Positions 20,814 to 31,538 of a stretch of 64,000 nucleotides of DNA are shown here, piece after piece. Positions within the stretch are counted from its first letter, which is position 1, and each line of letters opens with the position of its first letter. The stretch is from Delftia sp. PS-11 (GTDB taxonomy: Bacteria > Pseudomonadota > Gammaproteobacteria > Burkholderiales > Burkholderiaceae_C): the NCBI RefSeq assembly GCF_029870285.1, contig NZ_JACSYA010000001.1, positions 186,001-250,000 of the forward strand, in the 5' to 3' direction. Below the pieces are notes generated by a model. It was not told where the DNA came from. It did no database searches and was given only the letters and a program-made list of their open reading frames with translations. Made by a program: the position numbers and the translations under genes.

Positions 20814-21962
20814 TCAATAGCCGGCGACCACCATGTTGTCCCGGTGCACCATCTCGGGGCCTGCCGAGTAGCCCAGAAGGCGCTCGATCTCGGCCGAGCT
20901 CCTGCGGCACAACAGCCGTGCCTCGGCGCTGGCATAGTTGGCAAGGCCGCGAGCCACTTCCACGCCCTGCGCATCGCGCACGGCGATCACATCGCCACGG
21001 GCAAATTCCCCCTCCACCGCCACGATGCCGATGGGCAGCAGGCTCTTGCCCTCGGTGCGCAGCTTGGCCACGGCACCCGCATCGACCGAAACCGAGCCGC
21101 GCAGCTGCAGATGGTCCGCGATCCACTGCTTGCGCGCCTGGTTTTTGTGGGTCTGGGCCACCAGCAGCGTGCCGATCGACTCGCCTGCCGCCAGGCGCAC
21201 CAGCACATCCTTTTCGCGACCCCAGGCAATCACCGTCGAGGCGCCGGAGCCTGCCGCCCGCTTGGCGGCCAGGATCTTGGTGATCATGCCCCCCTTGCCG
21301 ATGGATGAGCCGGCGCCGCCCGCCATCTCTTCCAGCTCGGGGTCACCTGCCTGCGCCACGTCGATGAAACGCGCATCGGGGTTCTTGCGCGGATCGGCGC
21401 TGTACAGGCCGCGCTGGTCCGTGAGAATGACCAGGGCATCGGCCTCCACCAGATTGGCCACCAGCGCACCCAGGGTGTCGTTGTCACCGAACTTGATCTC
21501 GTCATTGACCACGGTGTCGTTTTCATTGATCACCGGCACCACTCCCAGCTGCAGCAGGGTCAGCAAAGTGGTGCGCGCATTCAGGTAGCGCTCCCGGTCC
21601 GCCAGATCGGCATGCGTGAGCAGCACCTGGGCGCTGCCCATGCCCTGCTCGCGCAGCTTGGATTCGTACATCTGGATCAGGCCCATCTGCCCCACGGCAG
21701 CCGCCGCCTGCAAGGCATGGATTTCCTTGGGCCGGGCCGCCCATCCCAGGCGCTTCATGCCCTCGGCCACTGCACCGCTGGACACCATGATGACCTCGCG
21801 CCGCTGGCCGCCATGGCTTTCGTCGCCCCGCACCAGAGCCGCCAGCTGGCGACTCCACTCCTCGATCGCCGCCTCATCGAGACCGCGGCCTTCATTGGTG
21901 ACCAGGCTGGAGCCGACCTTGACCACGATGCGATGGGCATCGCGCAACACGTTGGAAGACAT
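20814..21962 (-). CDS. proB: Glutamate 5-kinase
   Basis: 382 residues. First step of proline synthesis: ATP plus glutamate to glutamyl-5-phosphate. An amino-acid kinase domain (about 1-260) has [24 protein letters not shown] and a [13 protein letters not shown] segment. A PUA domain follows (about 285-370). The ATG at 21962 gives [11 protein letters not shown]; in-frame sequence further upstream lacks homology. It sits 78 nt downstream of obgE, an order known from other proteobacteria. Confidence 0.96.
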   Translation of the reverse strand: MSSNVLRDAHRIVVKVGSSLVTNEGRGLDEAAIEEWSRQLAALVRGDESHGGQRREVIMVSSGAVAEGMKRLGWAARPKEIHALQAAAAVGQMGLIQMYESKLREQGMGSAQVLLTHADLADRERYLNARTTLLTLLQLGVVPVINENDTVVNDEIKFGDNDTLGALVANLVEADALVILTDQRGLYSADPRKNPDARFIDVAQAGDPELEEMAGGAGSSIGKGGMITKILAAKRAAGSGASTVIAWGREKDVLVRLAAGESIGTLLVAQTHKNQARKQWIADHLQLRGSVSVDAGAVAKLRTEGKSLLPIGIVAVEGEFARGDVIAVRDAQGVEVARGLANYASAEARLLCRRSSAEIERLLGYSAGPEMVHRDNMVVAGY

Positions 21963-22040
21963 GGATGGATAGTATTTTTTGCCCGGCACGGGCCGGGCCA
22001 TGGTTTCAAAGCAGGGCGATGGCGCCCCGCCTGCCTCAGC

Positions 22041-23168
<1,128 letters not shown>

Positions 23169-23280
23169 TTACAAAAAGCAGTGTGCACCAGACAGCCCCA
23201 GGCCACACCAAAGAGAGGCGCCAGCACCTCCCCGGGAAGGCAGGAGCAGCCGCACGGCGGCAGACCCTGCTGAAACGACA

Positions 23281-23302
23281 AAGCCCCGACATGTCGGGGC
23301 TT
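23281..23302 (-). terminator. Hairpin between rpmA and obgE
   Basis: A perfect 22-bp palindrome (AAGCCCCGAC and GTCGGGGCTT halves). On the minus strand it is followed only by TTTG, so it may be a partial terminator that reduces obgE transcription relative to the ribosomal genes. Confidence 0.6.
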
Positions 23303-23323
23303 CGCGCGTCGAGGTGACGAGGC

Positions 23324-23581
23324 TTAGGCAGCCGTCACATTGACCGTATGCTTGGACAGTGCGCCCTTGACAGCAAACGACACATGGCCGTCCACCAGAG
23401 CATACAGCGTATGGTCCTTGCCCACGCCGACGTTGTCGCCGGGGTGGAACTTGGTGCCGCGCTGGCGCACAATGATGGAGCCGGCAGTGATCAGTTCACC
23501 ACCGAAAGCCTTCACGCCGAGCATTTTGGGCTTGGAATCGCGCCCGTTTCGCGTAGAGCCGCCGCCTTTTTTCTGTGCCAT
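23324..23581 (-). CDS. rpmA: 50S ribosomal protein L27
   Basis: 85 residues beginning [16 protein letters not shown], the canonical L27 N-terminus that reaches the peptidyl-transferase centre. It continues with [18 protein letters not shown]. It lies 15 nt after rplU in the usual rplU-rpmA-obgE order. Confidence 0.99.
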   Translation of the reverse strand: MAQKKGGGSTRNGRDSKPKMLGVKAFGGELITAGSIIVRQRGTKFHPGDNVGVGKDHTLYALVDGHVSFAVKGALSKHTVNVTAA

Positions 23582-23596
23582 GACTCAGCTCCTGAA

Positions 23597-23908
23597 TTAA
23601 GCAGCGATCGCCACGATCTGCAGTTCGGTGAACTGCTGGCGATGGCCTTGGCGTTTTTGATAATGCTTACGACGGCGCATCTTGAAGATGTGCACCTTGT
23701 CGTGCTTGCCGTGTGCAACGACAGTTGCCTTCACGGTTGCGCCGGACACCAGGGGTGTGCCAACCTTGATTTCAGCGCCGTTGCCGACAGCCAGAACCTG
23801 GTCGATCACAATTTCCTGGCCTACGTCCGCAGCAATCTGTTCTACCTTGATATTTTCGCCGGCAGCAACGCGATACTGCTTGCCGCCGGTTTTTATGACT
23901 GCGTACAT
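23597..23908 (-). CDS. rplU: 50S ribosomal protein L21
   Basis: 103 residues beginning [14 protein letters not shown]. The 23S rRNA-binding C-terminus includes [17 protein letters not shown]. It is the first gene of the rplU-rpmA unit, behind a good promoter at 23961-23989. Confidence 0.99.
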   Translation of the reverse strand: MYAVIKTGGKQYRVAAGENIKVEQIAADVGQEIVIDQVLAVGNGAEIKVGTPLVSGATVKATVVAHGKHDKVHIFKMRRRKHYQKRQGHRQQFTELQIVAIAA

Positions 23909-23960
23909 GTAAACCTCTGAGTTTGAGAGTCCCGCAAAAGAATTTTCACGGAAGCCAAAG

Positions 23961-23989
23961 ATTGTAGCACGAGAGCCAATTTTTCACAA
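23961..23989 (-). promoter_or_regulatory. Sigma70 promoter of rplU-rpmA
   Basis: On the minus strand TTGTGA (23984-23989), a 17-nt spacer and TACAAT (23961-23966) lie 53 nt upstream of the rplU ATG. This is among the best promoter matches in the window. Confidence 0.75.
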
Positions 23990-24040
23990 CCAGGCCCTGG
24001 CGCCCTGCCCGCGCCAGCCTGTGTGCAGCCAGCACACTGA

Positions 24041-25066
24041 ATGGCTGTTTCTATAATCGACAATCCACCCGGCGGCCACAGTACCTTGACCACAACTCTT
24101 CCACCATCCAATCCGCTTGCCCTGATCGCCGACGACATGCGCGAAGTGGATCATGTGATTGCCCAGCGCCTGACCACCAGTGTCCCGCTGATCGCACAGA
24201 TATCCCAGTACATCATCGCCGCAGGCGGCAAGCGGCTGCGGCCTGCGCTGCTGCTGATGGTCTGCAATGCCCTGGGCCACCAGGGCAGCGACAGGCACAT
24301 CCTGGCTGCCGTGGTCGAGCTCATCCATACGGCAACGCTGCTGCACGATGACGTGGTCGACGAATCCACGCTGCGCCGCGGCCGCCCCACCGCCAACGAA
24401 ACCTTTGGCAACCCGGCCAGTGTCCTTGTGGGCGACTTCCTGCACTCGCGCTCGTTCCAGATGATGGTCGAGGTAGGCAGCATGCGCGTGCTGCAAATCC
24501 TCTCGGATGCCACCAACGTGATCGCCGAAGGCGAAGTGCAGCAACTGATCAATACGCACGACGCTTCTCTGGATGAAGCGGGCTACCTGCACGTCATCCG
24601 CTCCAAGACGGCCCAGCTGTTCGAAGCCAGCGCCCAGTTGGGCGCCGTGCTGGCCAAGGCATCGCCGGAGATCGAGCAGGCCTGCGCCACCTACGGACAG
24701 GCACTGGGCACCGCCTTCCAGATCATCGACGATGTGCTCGACTACACGGGCGACACCCAGGAAATGGGCAAGAACCTCGGCGACGATCTGCGCGAAGGCA
24801 AATGCACGCTGCCGCTGATCGCCGCCATGCAGCGCGGTACCCCCGAGCAGGCCGCCATCGTGCGCGCAGCCATTGAGCAGGGCTCGACCGAGCAGTTGCC
24901 CGCCGTGATCGAGATCGTGCGCACCACCGGCGCACTGGACGTGGCACGCGAGGCAGCCCATGCGGAGGCGCGCCGCGCCATCTCGGCACTAAATGCACTG
25001 CCAGCCAATTTGCACACCACAAATTTGCTACAATTGGCGTCTCAGCTTCTGGAGCGGCGCACCTGA
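24041..25066 (+). CDS. ispB: Octaprenyl diphosphate synthase IspB
   Basis: Trans-polyprenyl synthase that makes the ubiquinone side chain. The first aspartate motif is DDVVDE (103-108 in the longest reading) and the second is DDVLDY near 227-232; the GKNLGDDLREGK stretch follows. Two starts are possible: ATG 24041 (341 residues) or TTG 24086 (326 residues). A TATAAT box at 24052-24057 lies inside the longer reading, so the shorter one may be the one used. It is upstream of tRNA-Pro and pilBCD. Confidence 0.93.
   Translation: MAVSIIDNPPGGHSTLTTTLPPSNPLALIADDMREVDHVIAQRLTTSVPLIAQISQYIIAAGGKRLRPALLLMVCNALGHQGSDRHILAAVVELIHTATLLHDDVVDESTLRRGRPTANETFGNPASVLVGDFLHSRSFQMMVEVGSMRVLQILSDATNVIAEGEVQQLINTHDASLDEAGYLHVIRSKTAQLFEASAQLGAVLAKASPEIEQACATYGQALGTAFQIIDDVLDYTGDTQEMGKNLGDDLREGKCTLPLIAAMQRGTPEQAAIVRAAIEQGSTEQLPAVIEIVRTTGALDVAREAAHAEARRAISALNALPANLHTTNLLQLASQLLERRT
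24052..24057 (+). promoter_or_regulatory. Candidate -10 box for ispB
   Basis: TATAAT located 11 nt inside the longest ispB reading frame. If it is used, transcription starts near 24064 and translation would have to begin at TTG 24086. No strong -35 is visible. Confidence 0.35.
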
Positions 25067-25100
25067 ACATGTCAGGCAAGCGATGCTTCATCGAGAGCAT

Positions 25101-25177
25101 CGGGGTGTAGCTTAGCCTGGTAGAGCGCTACGTTCGGGACGTAGAGGCCGGAGGTTCGAATCCTCTCACCCCGACCA
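25101..25177 (+). tRNA. tRNA-Pro (anticodon CGG)
   Basis: A 77-nt cloverleaf. The acceptor CGGGGTG pairs with CACCCCG, the discriminator is A and CCA is encoded. The anticodon arm CTACG-TTCGGGA-CGTAG gives CGG, which reads CCG codons. The T-arm has GGTTCGAATCC. It is followed at once by a terminator. A TACAAT at 25029-25034 within the end of ispB may be its -10 box. A small CGATGCT/AGCATCG hairpin lies just before it. Confidence 0.97.
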
Positions 25178-25189
25178 GGGATTCACAAA

Positions 25190-25221
25190 AAGCCCAAGTG
25201 TCAAGGCACTTGGGCTTTTTC
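25190..25221 (+). terminator. Rho-independent terminator after tRNA-Pro
   Basis: AAGCCCAAGTG (25190-25200) pairs with CACTTGGGCTT (25207-25217) around TCAAGG, followed by T residues. It separates the tRNA from pilB. The rest of the gap to 25404 shows no gene. Confidence 0.9.
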
Positions 25222-25404
25222 TTTTGTGGCAGCCGTGTGCAGACGGCACCCAATGCACCACATCGAGCGCTATTGCCCAAGCGGGCTGCACGCCGATGTT
25301 GCAATATGAAACCTGATCCAGGCACGGGCGGCCTGACGGCTGCGTGCACTGCAGACTATTCAGCACCCAGGGATGATAGGATCAATGTCCTTTCCTTTCC
25401 CCAC

Positions 25405-27159
25405 ATGTCCGTTTACATGGCAGCTGCTGACTCCTCGCCCAAGACTGCTTCTGCGGCGATATCGCTCCCGGGTATAGGGCGAGCACTGATTTCCGCAGGC
25501 AAGGCATCGGAGGCTGCCGTGGAGGCGGCAGCCAAGAAAGCGGCCTCCAAGCGCAGTTCGTTCATTGCCGAATTGTGCGGCACTGGCGAAATTTCCATGC
25601 TGGAAGTGGCGGAGACGGTGTCTGCCATGTTCAGCGCGCCCTTGCTCGATCTGGACGCCATCGATCCGCTGCGCCTGCCCCAGAATGTGCTGGATGCCAA
25701 GATCTCCACCACCTACCGCGTTCTGGCGCTGAGCAAACGCGGCAACCGGCTCACGGTGGCCACGGCCGACCCTACGCAGCAGGAGGCTGCGGAGCAGATC
25801 AAGTTCACCACCCAGCTGGGCGTGGACTGGGTCGTCGTGGAAGCCGACAAGCTGGACCGGGTGATTGCGCAGCTCAACAAGAGTGTCAGCGAAGCCACGG
25901 AGAGCGCTGGCGGCATGATCGACTTCGAGTTTGGCGACCTTGCGCCCGAGACGCCTCCGGAGGAGAAGGAGAACACGGCAGCCTCCGATGTCGAAGATGC
26001 ACCGATTGTCAAGTTCCTGCACAAGATGCTGCTCGACGCCTTCAACATGCGCGCGTCGGACTTGCACTTCGAACCCTACGAGCACCAGTACCGCGTGCGC
26101 TTTCGCATCGACGGAGAGTTGCGCGAGATTGCTTCGCCCCCGATCGCCATCAAGGAAAAGCTGGCTTCGCGCATCAAGGTGATTTCGCGCCTGGACATCT
26201 CGGAAAAGCGGATTCCCCAGGATGGCCGGATGAAGCTCAAGGTCGGTCCCGACCGCGTCATCGACTTTCGCGTGAGCACGCTGCCCACCCTGTTCGGCGA
26301 GAAGATCGTGATCCGTATCCTGGACCCCAGTTCGGCCAAGATGGGCATCGATGCACTGGGCTACGAGCCGGAAGAAAAACAGCGCCTGCTCGATGCGATC
26401 GGCAGGCCTTACGGCATGATTCTGGTCACGGGCCCCACAGGCTCGGGCAAGACCGTGTCGCTGTACACCTGCCTGAATCTGCTGAACCAGCCCGGGGTGA
26501 ATATTGCGACGGCAGAGGACCCTTCGGAAATCAATCTGCCGGGCGTCAATCAGGTCAATGTCAACGAAAAGGCAGGGCTGACTTTTGCTGCGGCACTCAA
26601 GGCGTTTCTGCGCCAGGATCCGGACATCATCATGGTCGGCGAAATCCGCGACCTTGAAACCGCCGACATCTCGATCAAGGCCGCCCAGACAGGCCACCTG
26701 GTGCTGTCCACGCTGCACACCAACGATGCCCCCACCACGCTGACGCGCATGCGCAACATGGGGATCGCGCCCTTCAACATCGCATCCAGCGTGATCCTCA
26801 TCACGGCCCAGCGACTGGCACGGCGCCTGTGTCCGCAGTGCAAGCAGCCTGCTGACATTCCTCGCGAAGCGCTGTTGGATGCAGGCTACAACGAGGCGGA
26901 TCTCGACGGAAGCTGGGTGACCTACAAGCCGGTCGGCTGCTCCGCCTGCAACAATGGCTACAAGGGCCGCGTCGGCATCTACCAAGTCATGCCCGTCAGC
27001 GAAGAGACCCAGCGCATCATCCTGCGCGATGGAAGCGCATTGGAAATTGCGGAGCAGGCACGCCGTGAAGGCGTGCGCTCGCTGCGCGAATCGGGACTGC
27101 ACAAAGCCAGACTGGGACTGACCTCACTCGAAGAAGTGCTGGCCGTCACCAATGAATAA
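25405..27159 (+). CDS. pilB: Type IV pilus assembly ATPase PilB
   Basis: 584 residues from ATG 25405 (ATG 25417 gives 580; neither has a clear ribosome site). Hexameric cytoplasmic ATPase that drives pilus extension. A MshEN-type N-terminal domain covers about 20-165. Walker A GPTGSGKT is at 343-350. The Asp box, Walker B (DPDIIMVGEIRD) and His box (STLHTNDA) follow. A tetracysteine zinc site uses CPQC and CSAC near 480-525. It is the first gene of pilBCD. Confidence 0.96.
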   Translation: MSVYMAAADSSPKTASAAISLPGIGRALISAGKASEAAVEAAAKKAASKRSSFIAELCGTGEISMLEVAETVSAMFSAPLLDLDAIDPLRLPQNVLDAKISTTYRVLALSKRGNRLTVATADPTQQEAAEQIKFTTQLGVDWVVVEADKLDRVIAQLNKSVSEATESAGGMIDFEFGDLAPETPPEEKENTAASDVEDAPIVKFLHKMLLDAFNMRASDLHFEPYEHQYRVRFRIDGELREIASPPIAIKEKLASRIKVISRLDISEKRIPQDGRMKLKVGPDRVIDFRVSTLPTLFGEKIVIRILDPSSAKMGIDALGYEPEEKQRLLDAIGRPYGMILVTGPTGSGKTVSLYTCLNLLNQPGVNIATAEDPSEINLPGVNQVNVNEKAGLTFAAALKAFLRQDPDIIMVGEIRDLETADISIKAAQTGHLVLSTLHTNDAPTTLTRMRNMGIAPFNIASSVILITAQRLARRLCPQCKQPADIPREALLDAGYNEADLDGSWVTYKPVGCSACNNGYKGRVGIYQVMPVSEETQRIILRDGSALEIAEQARREGVRSLRESGLHKARLGLTSLEEVLAVTNE

Positions 27160-27209
27160 GGCGCTTTAGCGCACACGGCGCAGAGATCAACAAACCAAGA
27201 GGGAGCACC

Positions 27210-28427
27210 ATGGCCACAGCCGCGTCAAAGGACATCAAGGAATCTGTCTTCGAGTGGGAAGGCAAGGACCGCAATGGAAAGATCGTGCGCGGCGAGACCC
27301 GGGCCGGCGGCATCAACCAAGTCCAGGCCATGCTGCGCCGCCAGGGCGTGCTCCCCAGCAAGATCAAGAAGCGCCGCACACGCGGCGGCAAACGGATCAA
27401 GCCCAAGGACATTGCACTGTTCACCCGCCAGATGGCGACGATGATGAAAGCTGGCGTGCCCCTGCTGCAGGCTTTCGACATCGTGGGCCGCGGCAACACC
27501 AACCCCAGTGTGACACGTCTGCTGGCCGACATACGCTCGGACGTGGAAACCGGCAGTTCGCTCAATTCGGCCTTTCGCAAGCATCCGATGTATTTCGACA
27601 GCCTGTACTGCAATCTGGTCGAGGCAGGCGAAGCAGCGGGTATTCTGGAAGCGCTGCTCGACCGGCTGGCCACTTACATGGAAAAGACCGAGGCGATCAA
27701 GGCCAAGATCAAATCGGCGCTGATGTATCCGATCTCGGTGATCATCGTTGCCTTCGTGGTCGTGACCATCATCATGATCTTCGTGATCCCGGCCTTCAAA
27801 GAGGTCTTCACCTCGTTTGGCGCCGATCTGCCCGCCCCCACGCTGCTCGTCATGGGCATCAGCGATGTGTTCGTGCAATGGTGGTGGCTGATCTTCGGCG
27901 TGATCGGCGGTGGCCTGTATTTCTTTTTCCAGGCCTGGAAACGCAATGAGCGCATGCAGCAGTTCATGGACCGGACCATTCTCAAGCTGCCGGTATTCGG
28001 CATTCTGATCGAGAAATCCTGCGTGGCGCGCTGGACACGCACGCTCTCGACCATGTTCGCTGCCGGGGTACCGCTGGTCGAGGCCCTGGACTCCGTGGGC
28101 GGGGCTTCGGGCAACTATGTGTTTTCCAGCGCGACCGACAAGATCCAGCAGGAGGTCTCCACCGGCACCAGTCTGACGGTGGCCATGACCAATGCCAACG
28201 TCTTTCCTTCCATGGTGCTGCAGATGTGCGCCATTGGCGAGGAGTCAGGCTCCATCGACCATATGCTGGGCAAGGCCGCGGACTTCTACGAAGAAGAAGT
28301 GGATGACATGGTCGCCGGCCTGTCCAGCCTGATGGAGCCCATCATCATCGTGTTTCTGGGCACACTCATCGGCGGCATCGTGGTGTCGATGTACCTGCCG
28401 ATCTTCAAGCTGGGGCAGGTCGTCTGA
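27210..28427 (+). CDS. pilC: Type IV pilus inner-membrane platform protein PilC
   Basis: 405 residues. Two T2SSF domains (about 70-195 and 275-395) lie around membrane helices such as VIIVAFVVVTIIMIFVIPAF. The N-terminal FTRQMATMMKAGVPLLQAF segment is typical. It anchors PilB and passes force to pilin assembly. The start has a GGGAG site. The final A of its stop is the first base of the pilD ATG. Confidence 0.96.
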   Translation: MATAASKDIKESVFEWEGKDRNGKIVRGETRAGGINQVQAMLRRQGVLPSKIKKRRTRGGKRIKPKDIALFTRQMATMMKAGVPLLQAFDIVGRGNTNPSVTRLLADIRSDVETGSSLNSAFRKHPMYFDSLYCNLVEAGEAAGILEALLDRLATYMEKTEAIKAKIKSALMYPISVIIVAFVVVTIIMIFVIPAFKEVFTSFGADLPAPTLLVMGISDVFVQWWWLIFGVIGGGLYFFFQAWKRNERMQQFMDRTILKLPVFGILIEKSCVARWTRTLSTMFAAGVPLVEALDSVGGASGNYVFSSATDKIQQEVSTGTSLTVAMTNANVFPSMVLQMCAIGEESGSIDHMLGKAADFYEEEVDDMVAGLSSLMEPIIIVFLGTLIGGIVVSMYLPIFKLGQVV

Positions 28428-29302
28428 TGCCCACGGAACTCTGGATGCAGGCTGCGCTGGGCGGCTTGCTGGGCCTGCTGGTCGGCAGCTTTCTCAACGT
28501 CGTGATACACCGGCTGCCCCGCATGATGGAGCAGCAATGGCAGGCCGAGTACGCGCAATGGCAGCAGGAGCAGCAGGCAGCCCCGGCGCAGCCGGATGCA
28601 CAGCCTCCACGGCTGAGCCTGAGCCAGCCACGCTCGCGCTGTCCGCACTGCGGCCACGCCATACGCTGGTACGAAAACATCCCGGTGCTCAGCTACCTGG
28701 CGCTGCGGGGCCGCTGCGCGCAATGCCATGCGGCCATCGGCCTGCGCTACCCGGCGGTGGAGCTGGCATGCGCAGCACTGTTCGCCTTGTGCGCATCCCG
28801 CTGGGGCATCACTCCCACTGGCGCAGCCTGGTGCCTGTTCAGCGCCGCGCTGCTGAGCCTGGCACTGATCGACTGGGACACCACATTGCTGCCAGACGAC
28901 ATCACGCTGCCGCTGCTGTGGGCCGGCCTGCTGGCGTCAGCGCTGCAATGGACATCTGTCCCCCTGGCGGATGCCGTATGGGGAGCAGCTGCCGGCTATC
29001 TGTCGCTATGGCTGGTCTACTGGGGCTTCAAGCTCGCCACGGGCAAGGAAGGCATGGGCTATGGGGATTTCAAGCTGTTCGCTGCGCTGGGCGCATGGTT
29101 TGGCTGGCAGGCGCTGGTGCCCATCATTCTGGTGTCCTCGGTGATCGGCGCTGTCGTGGGCATCGCGCTCAAGATCAACAGCCGCCTGCGTGAAGGCGGT
29201 TATGTGCCTTTTGGTCCATTTCTGGCAGGAGCAGGCTTTGCGGCCATGTTCTTTGGCCCGCAGCGCATGCTGCAGTCCCTGCTGGCACTGGCTGGCCTGT
29301 AA
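28427..29302 (+). CDS. pilD: Prepilin peptidase / N-methyltransferase PilD
   Basis: 291-residue polytopic membrane protein. An N-terminal cytoplasmic domain carries two CxxC pairs, CPHC and CAQC (near 72-103), plus GSFLNVVIHRLP near 20. The aspartyl protease residues lie in DWDTTLLPDD (near 150) and GYGDFK (near 212). It cleaves and N-methylates type IV prepilins. A Gln/Ala-rich insertion at about 35-65 is longer than usual. It is coupled to pilC. Confidence 0.96.
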   Translation: MPTELWMQAALGGLLGLLVGSFLNVVIHRLPRMMEQQWQAEYAQWQQEQQAAPAQPDAQPPRLSLSQPRSRCPHCGHAIRWYENIPVLSYLALRGRCAQCHAAIGLRYPAVELACAALFALCASRWGITPTGAAWCLFSAALLSLALIDWDTTLLPDDITLPLLWAGLLASALQWTSVPLADAVWGAAAGYLSLWLVYWGFKLATGKEGMGYGDFKLFAALGAWFGWQALVPIILVSSVIGAVVGIALKINSRLREGGYVPFGPFLAGAGFAAMFFGPQRMLQSLLALAGL

Positions 29303-29313
29303 GCCGGCGACCG

Positions 29314-29949
29314 ATGACCGAGAGTGCAGCATATGCCCTTCGCCGCCCAATACGCCTGGGTCTGACGGGCGGCATCGGCAGCGGTAAGAGCACGGTAGCC
29401 GCATTGCTGGGCCAGCGCGGCGCAGCCATCATTGATGCCGATGCCATCTCACGCGCGCTGACCGCTGCTGGCGGTGCGGCGCTGCCAGGCATTGCGGCCG
29501 CTTTCGGGCAAGAGTTGATAGGCGCGGATGGAGCGCTCGATCGCGCCCGCATGCGGACCCTTGTCTTCGGGCAGAGCGATGCACGCCAGCGGCTGGAAGC
29601 CATCATTCATCCGCTGGTCGCACAGCAGACCGCCACGGCGGTGCAGCAGGCGACATGCGAAGGGCGCGCACTGATCGTGCACGACATCCCTTTGCTGGTG
29701 GAGTCCGGACACTGGCGCACACAACTCGATGCCATTTTGGTCGTTGATTGCCTTGAACAGACCCAGATCGCCCGTGTCATGGCTCGCAGCGGCCTGACCC
29801 GCGAGGCCGTGCAGGCCATCATGCAGGCACAGGCAAGCCGTGCCGAGCGCCTGGCAGCTGCAGACTGGGTCATTTACAACGACGGTGCAATGGATCTGGA
29901 GGCCCTGCGCACATGCACCGATCGAATCTCTGCATGGTTCCGGCTATGA
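29314..29949 (+). CDS. coaE: Dephospho-CoA kinase
   Basis: 211 residues. Last step of coenzyme A synthesis. The P-loop is GGIGSGKST (19-27). DADAISRAL and the family motif HPLVAQQ, then IPLLVESG, follow. It lies 11 nt after pilD, as in many beta- and gammaproteobacteria. Confidence 0.96.
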   Translation: MTESAAYALRRPIRLGLTGGIGSGKSTVAALLGQRGAAIIDADAISRALTAAGGAALPGIAAAFGQELIGADGALDRARMRTLVFGQSDARQRLEAIIHPLVAQQTATAVQQATCEGRALIVHDIPLLVESGHWRTQLDAILVVDCLEQTQIARVMARSGLTREAVQAIMQAQASRAERLAAADWVIYNDGAMDLEALRTCTDRISAWFRL

Positions 29950-30037
29950 TGCGGGCCATGGCTTGGCCTGTACGTGTAATCCAGTATCTGTGCATGCTGA
30001 TGGCTGATTTGCGTACTCTCCGAGGAGCCCAGCAAGC

Positions 30038-30793
30038 GTGATCCTGTACGAATACCCTTTCAACGAACGCCTGAGAACCTATCTCCGGCTTGAGCAGCTT
30101 TATCGCCGCCTGGGCGAGCTGCTCGCACGGGCTCATCCCATCGATCACCATTTCGCGCTGGTCACCATTTTCGAGATCGCGGATGTGGCATCGCGCGCAG
30201 ATCTGAAAACCGATGTGCTCAAAGACCTTGAGCGCCACAAGAGCCTGCTCGACAGCCTTCGCGGCAACCCCGACATCTCGGAACGCATGCTGGACCAGGT
30301 TTCCAGGCATGTGGAACAGTGTTTCACGCAGCTCAACGCCCAGACCGGCAAAGCCGGGCAGTCCCTGGCGGAGAACGAGTGGCTGATGGCAGTGCGCAGC
30401 CGTATCGGCATTCCTGGCGGCACCTGCAGTTTCGACCTGCCGGCCTACCATGCATGGCAGTCGCAGGAGCCGCAGCTGCGCCTGCGGGATCTGGAAGACT
30501 GGGCGGGAACGCTGGCACCGCTGTGCCAGTCACTGCAACTGCTGCTCAAGCTGCTGCGTGAAACCGGAACACCCCAATGGGTGGCTGCAGAAAAAGGCCT
30601 GTTCCAGCAGGCCATGCCACCAGGGCGCAGTTTTCAGCTGCTGCGCCTGCGCATCGACCCAACCCTCAATCTGGTGCCCGAGATCAGCGGCAACCGCCTG
30701 CTGGTTTCCGTCCGGCTGCTGCGCCCGGAAAGCGGCAGCAAACCACAGCCCTGCAGCGAAGATGCCTCTTTCGAGGTCACACTGTGCAGTTGA
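30038..30793 (+). CDS. zapD: Cell division protein ZapD
   Basis: 251 residues. FtsZ-bundling protein, recognised from MILYEYPFNERLRTYLRLE and the FEIADVASRADLKTDVLKDLER region. The start is GTG at 30038 with a GAGGAG site. The preceding 88-nt gap has no gene. It is part of the pilD-coaE-zapD-yacG series. Confidence 0.95.
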   Translation: MILYEYPFNERLRTYLRLEQLYRRLGELLARAHPIDHHFALVTIFEIADVASRADLKTDVLKDLERHKSLLDSLRGNPDISERMLDQVSRHVEQCFTQLNAQTGKAGQSLAENEWLMAVRSRIGIPGGTCSFDLPAYHAWQSQEPQLRLRDLEDWAGTLAPLCQSLQLLLKLLRETGTPQWVAAEKGLFQQAMPPGRSFQLLRLRIDPTLNLVPEISGNRLLVSVRLLRPESGSKPQPCSEDASFEVTLCS

Positions 30794-30798
30794 AGGCC

Positions 30799-31008
30799 AT
30801 GCCAGACATTCAGCCCGCCGCTCCCACGGTCCGCTGCCCGACCTGCAGCGGCCCCAGCCTGTTTGCTCCGGCCAATGCCTACCGGCCGTTTTGCAGCGAG
30901 CGCTGCAAACAGATCGACCTGGGCGCCTGGGCAAATGAGCAATTCCGCGTTCCGGCCCAGACCCCGGCCGAAGACGCTCCTTTCGGAGACCCTCGCACCG
31001 AGCCCTGA
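30799..31008 (+). CDS. yacG: DNA gyrase inhibitor YacG
   Basis: 69-residue zinc protein with CPTC and FCSERC ligand pairs (C13, C16, C32, C36 in the ATG-30799 reading) and CKQIDLGAW, the YacG signature. In E. coli it binds GyrB and inhibits gyrase. The ATG is 5 nt after the zapD stop; an earlier GTG (30784) would overlap zapD. It is convergent with the mutT-like gene; a GCAGCCTCAG/CTGAGGCTGC hairpin spans the junction at 31021-31042. Confidence 0.93.
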   Translation: MPDIQPAAPTVRCPTCSGPSLFAPANAYRPFCSERCKQIDLGAWANEQFRVPAQTPAEDAPFGDPRTEP

Positions 31009-31026
31009 AAACATGCGGCAGCAGCC

Positions 31027-31509
31027 TCAGCCCTGAGGCTGCCTGGCATCGTAATAGGCAGGGTCGAAAGCCAGGCCGCGTTCATCGCTGAGCCACTGCA
31101 GCACGGGATAGGCGCCGGGCAGCACAGGATGCACATCGAGCGGCAACTGCTGCCAGGCCATCTGCTGGCCTTCGCGCATCTCGAACTCCCCGCTCCAGCG
31201 GCTGACCTTGCACCAGTGCAGGCGCACCAGCGCATGCGGGTAGTCATGCTCGGTCACTTTCCAGGCATGGGCCTCAGCAATGGTCACGCCCAGCTCTTCC
31301 TGCAGCTCACGGCGCAGCGCCTGCTCCACGGTTTCACCTGCCTCGATCTTGCCGCCTGGGAACTCCCAGTAGCCGGCATAGGGCTTGCCCTGGGGGCGGC
31401 TGGTGATCAGCAGTGCTCCGTCGGCCTCGCGCAGCAAAATGCCCACAGCAACTTCGGTGTGCTTGCGCGGCACAGCGGCTGCATGTTCGGAAGATGGTTT
31501 CTCAGTCAA
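31027..31509 (-). CDS. Nudix hydrolase, MutT-like (8-oxo-dGTPase)
   Basis: 160 residues. The Nudix box starts GGKIEAGETVEQALRRELQE (about 52-71) and ends ELGV. The strand before it, GYWEFPGGK, is the MutT hallmark, and ILLREADGALLITSRPQGK is typical of MutT. The start appears to be TTG at 31509 with a GAGAA site; no ATG is available near the N-terminus. It sits 29 nt after the DUF815 ATPase gene and is probably co-transcribed with it. Confidence 0.9.
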   Translation of the reverse strand: MTEKPSSEHAAAVPRKHTEVAVGILLREADGALLITSRPQGKPYAGYWEFPGGKIEAGETVEQALRRELQEELGVTIAEAHAWKVTEHDYPHALVRLHWCKVSRWSGEFEMREGQQMAWQQLPLDVHPVLPGAYPVLQWLSDERGLAFDPAYYDARQPQG

Positions 31510-31538
31510 TTGATTTCTCGCACAAAACGCCGGGGTGG

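Noticed and set aside
25081..25102. CGATGCT/AGCATCG hairpin before tRNA-Pro as a separate small RNA
   Set aside because: It overlaps the first two bases of the tRNA and is short; a processing-related structure or chance is more likely.
31021..31042. Terminator between yacG and the mutT-like gene
   Set aside because: The GCAGCCTCAG/CTGAGGCTGC hairpin overlaps the coding end of the mutT-like gene and lacks a T tract on either strand, so it is only mentioned, not called.
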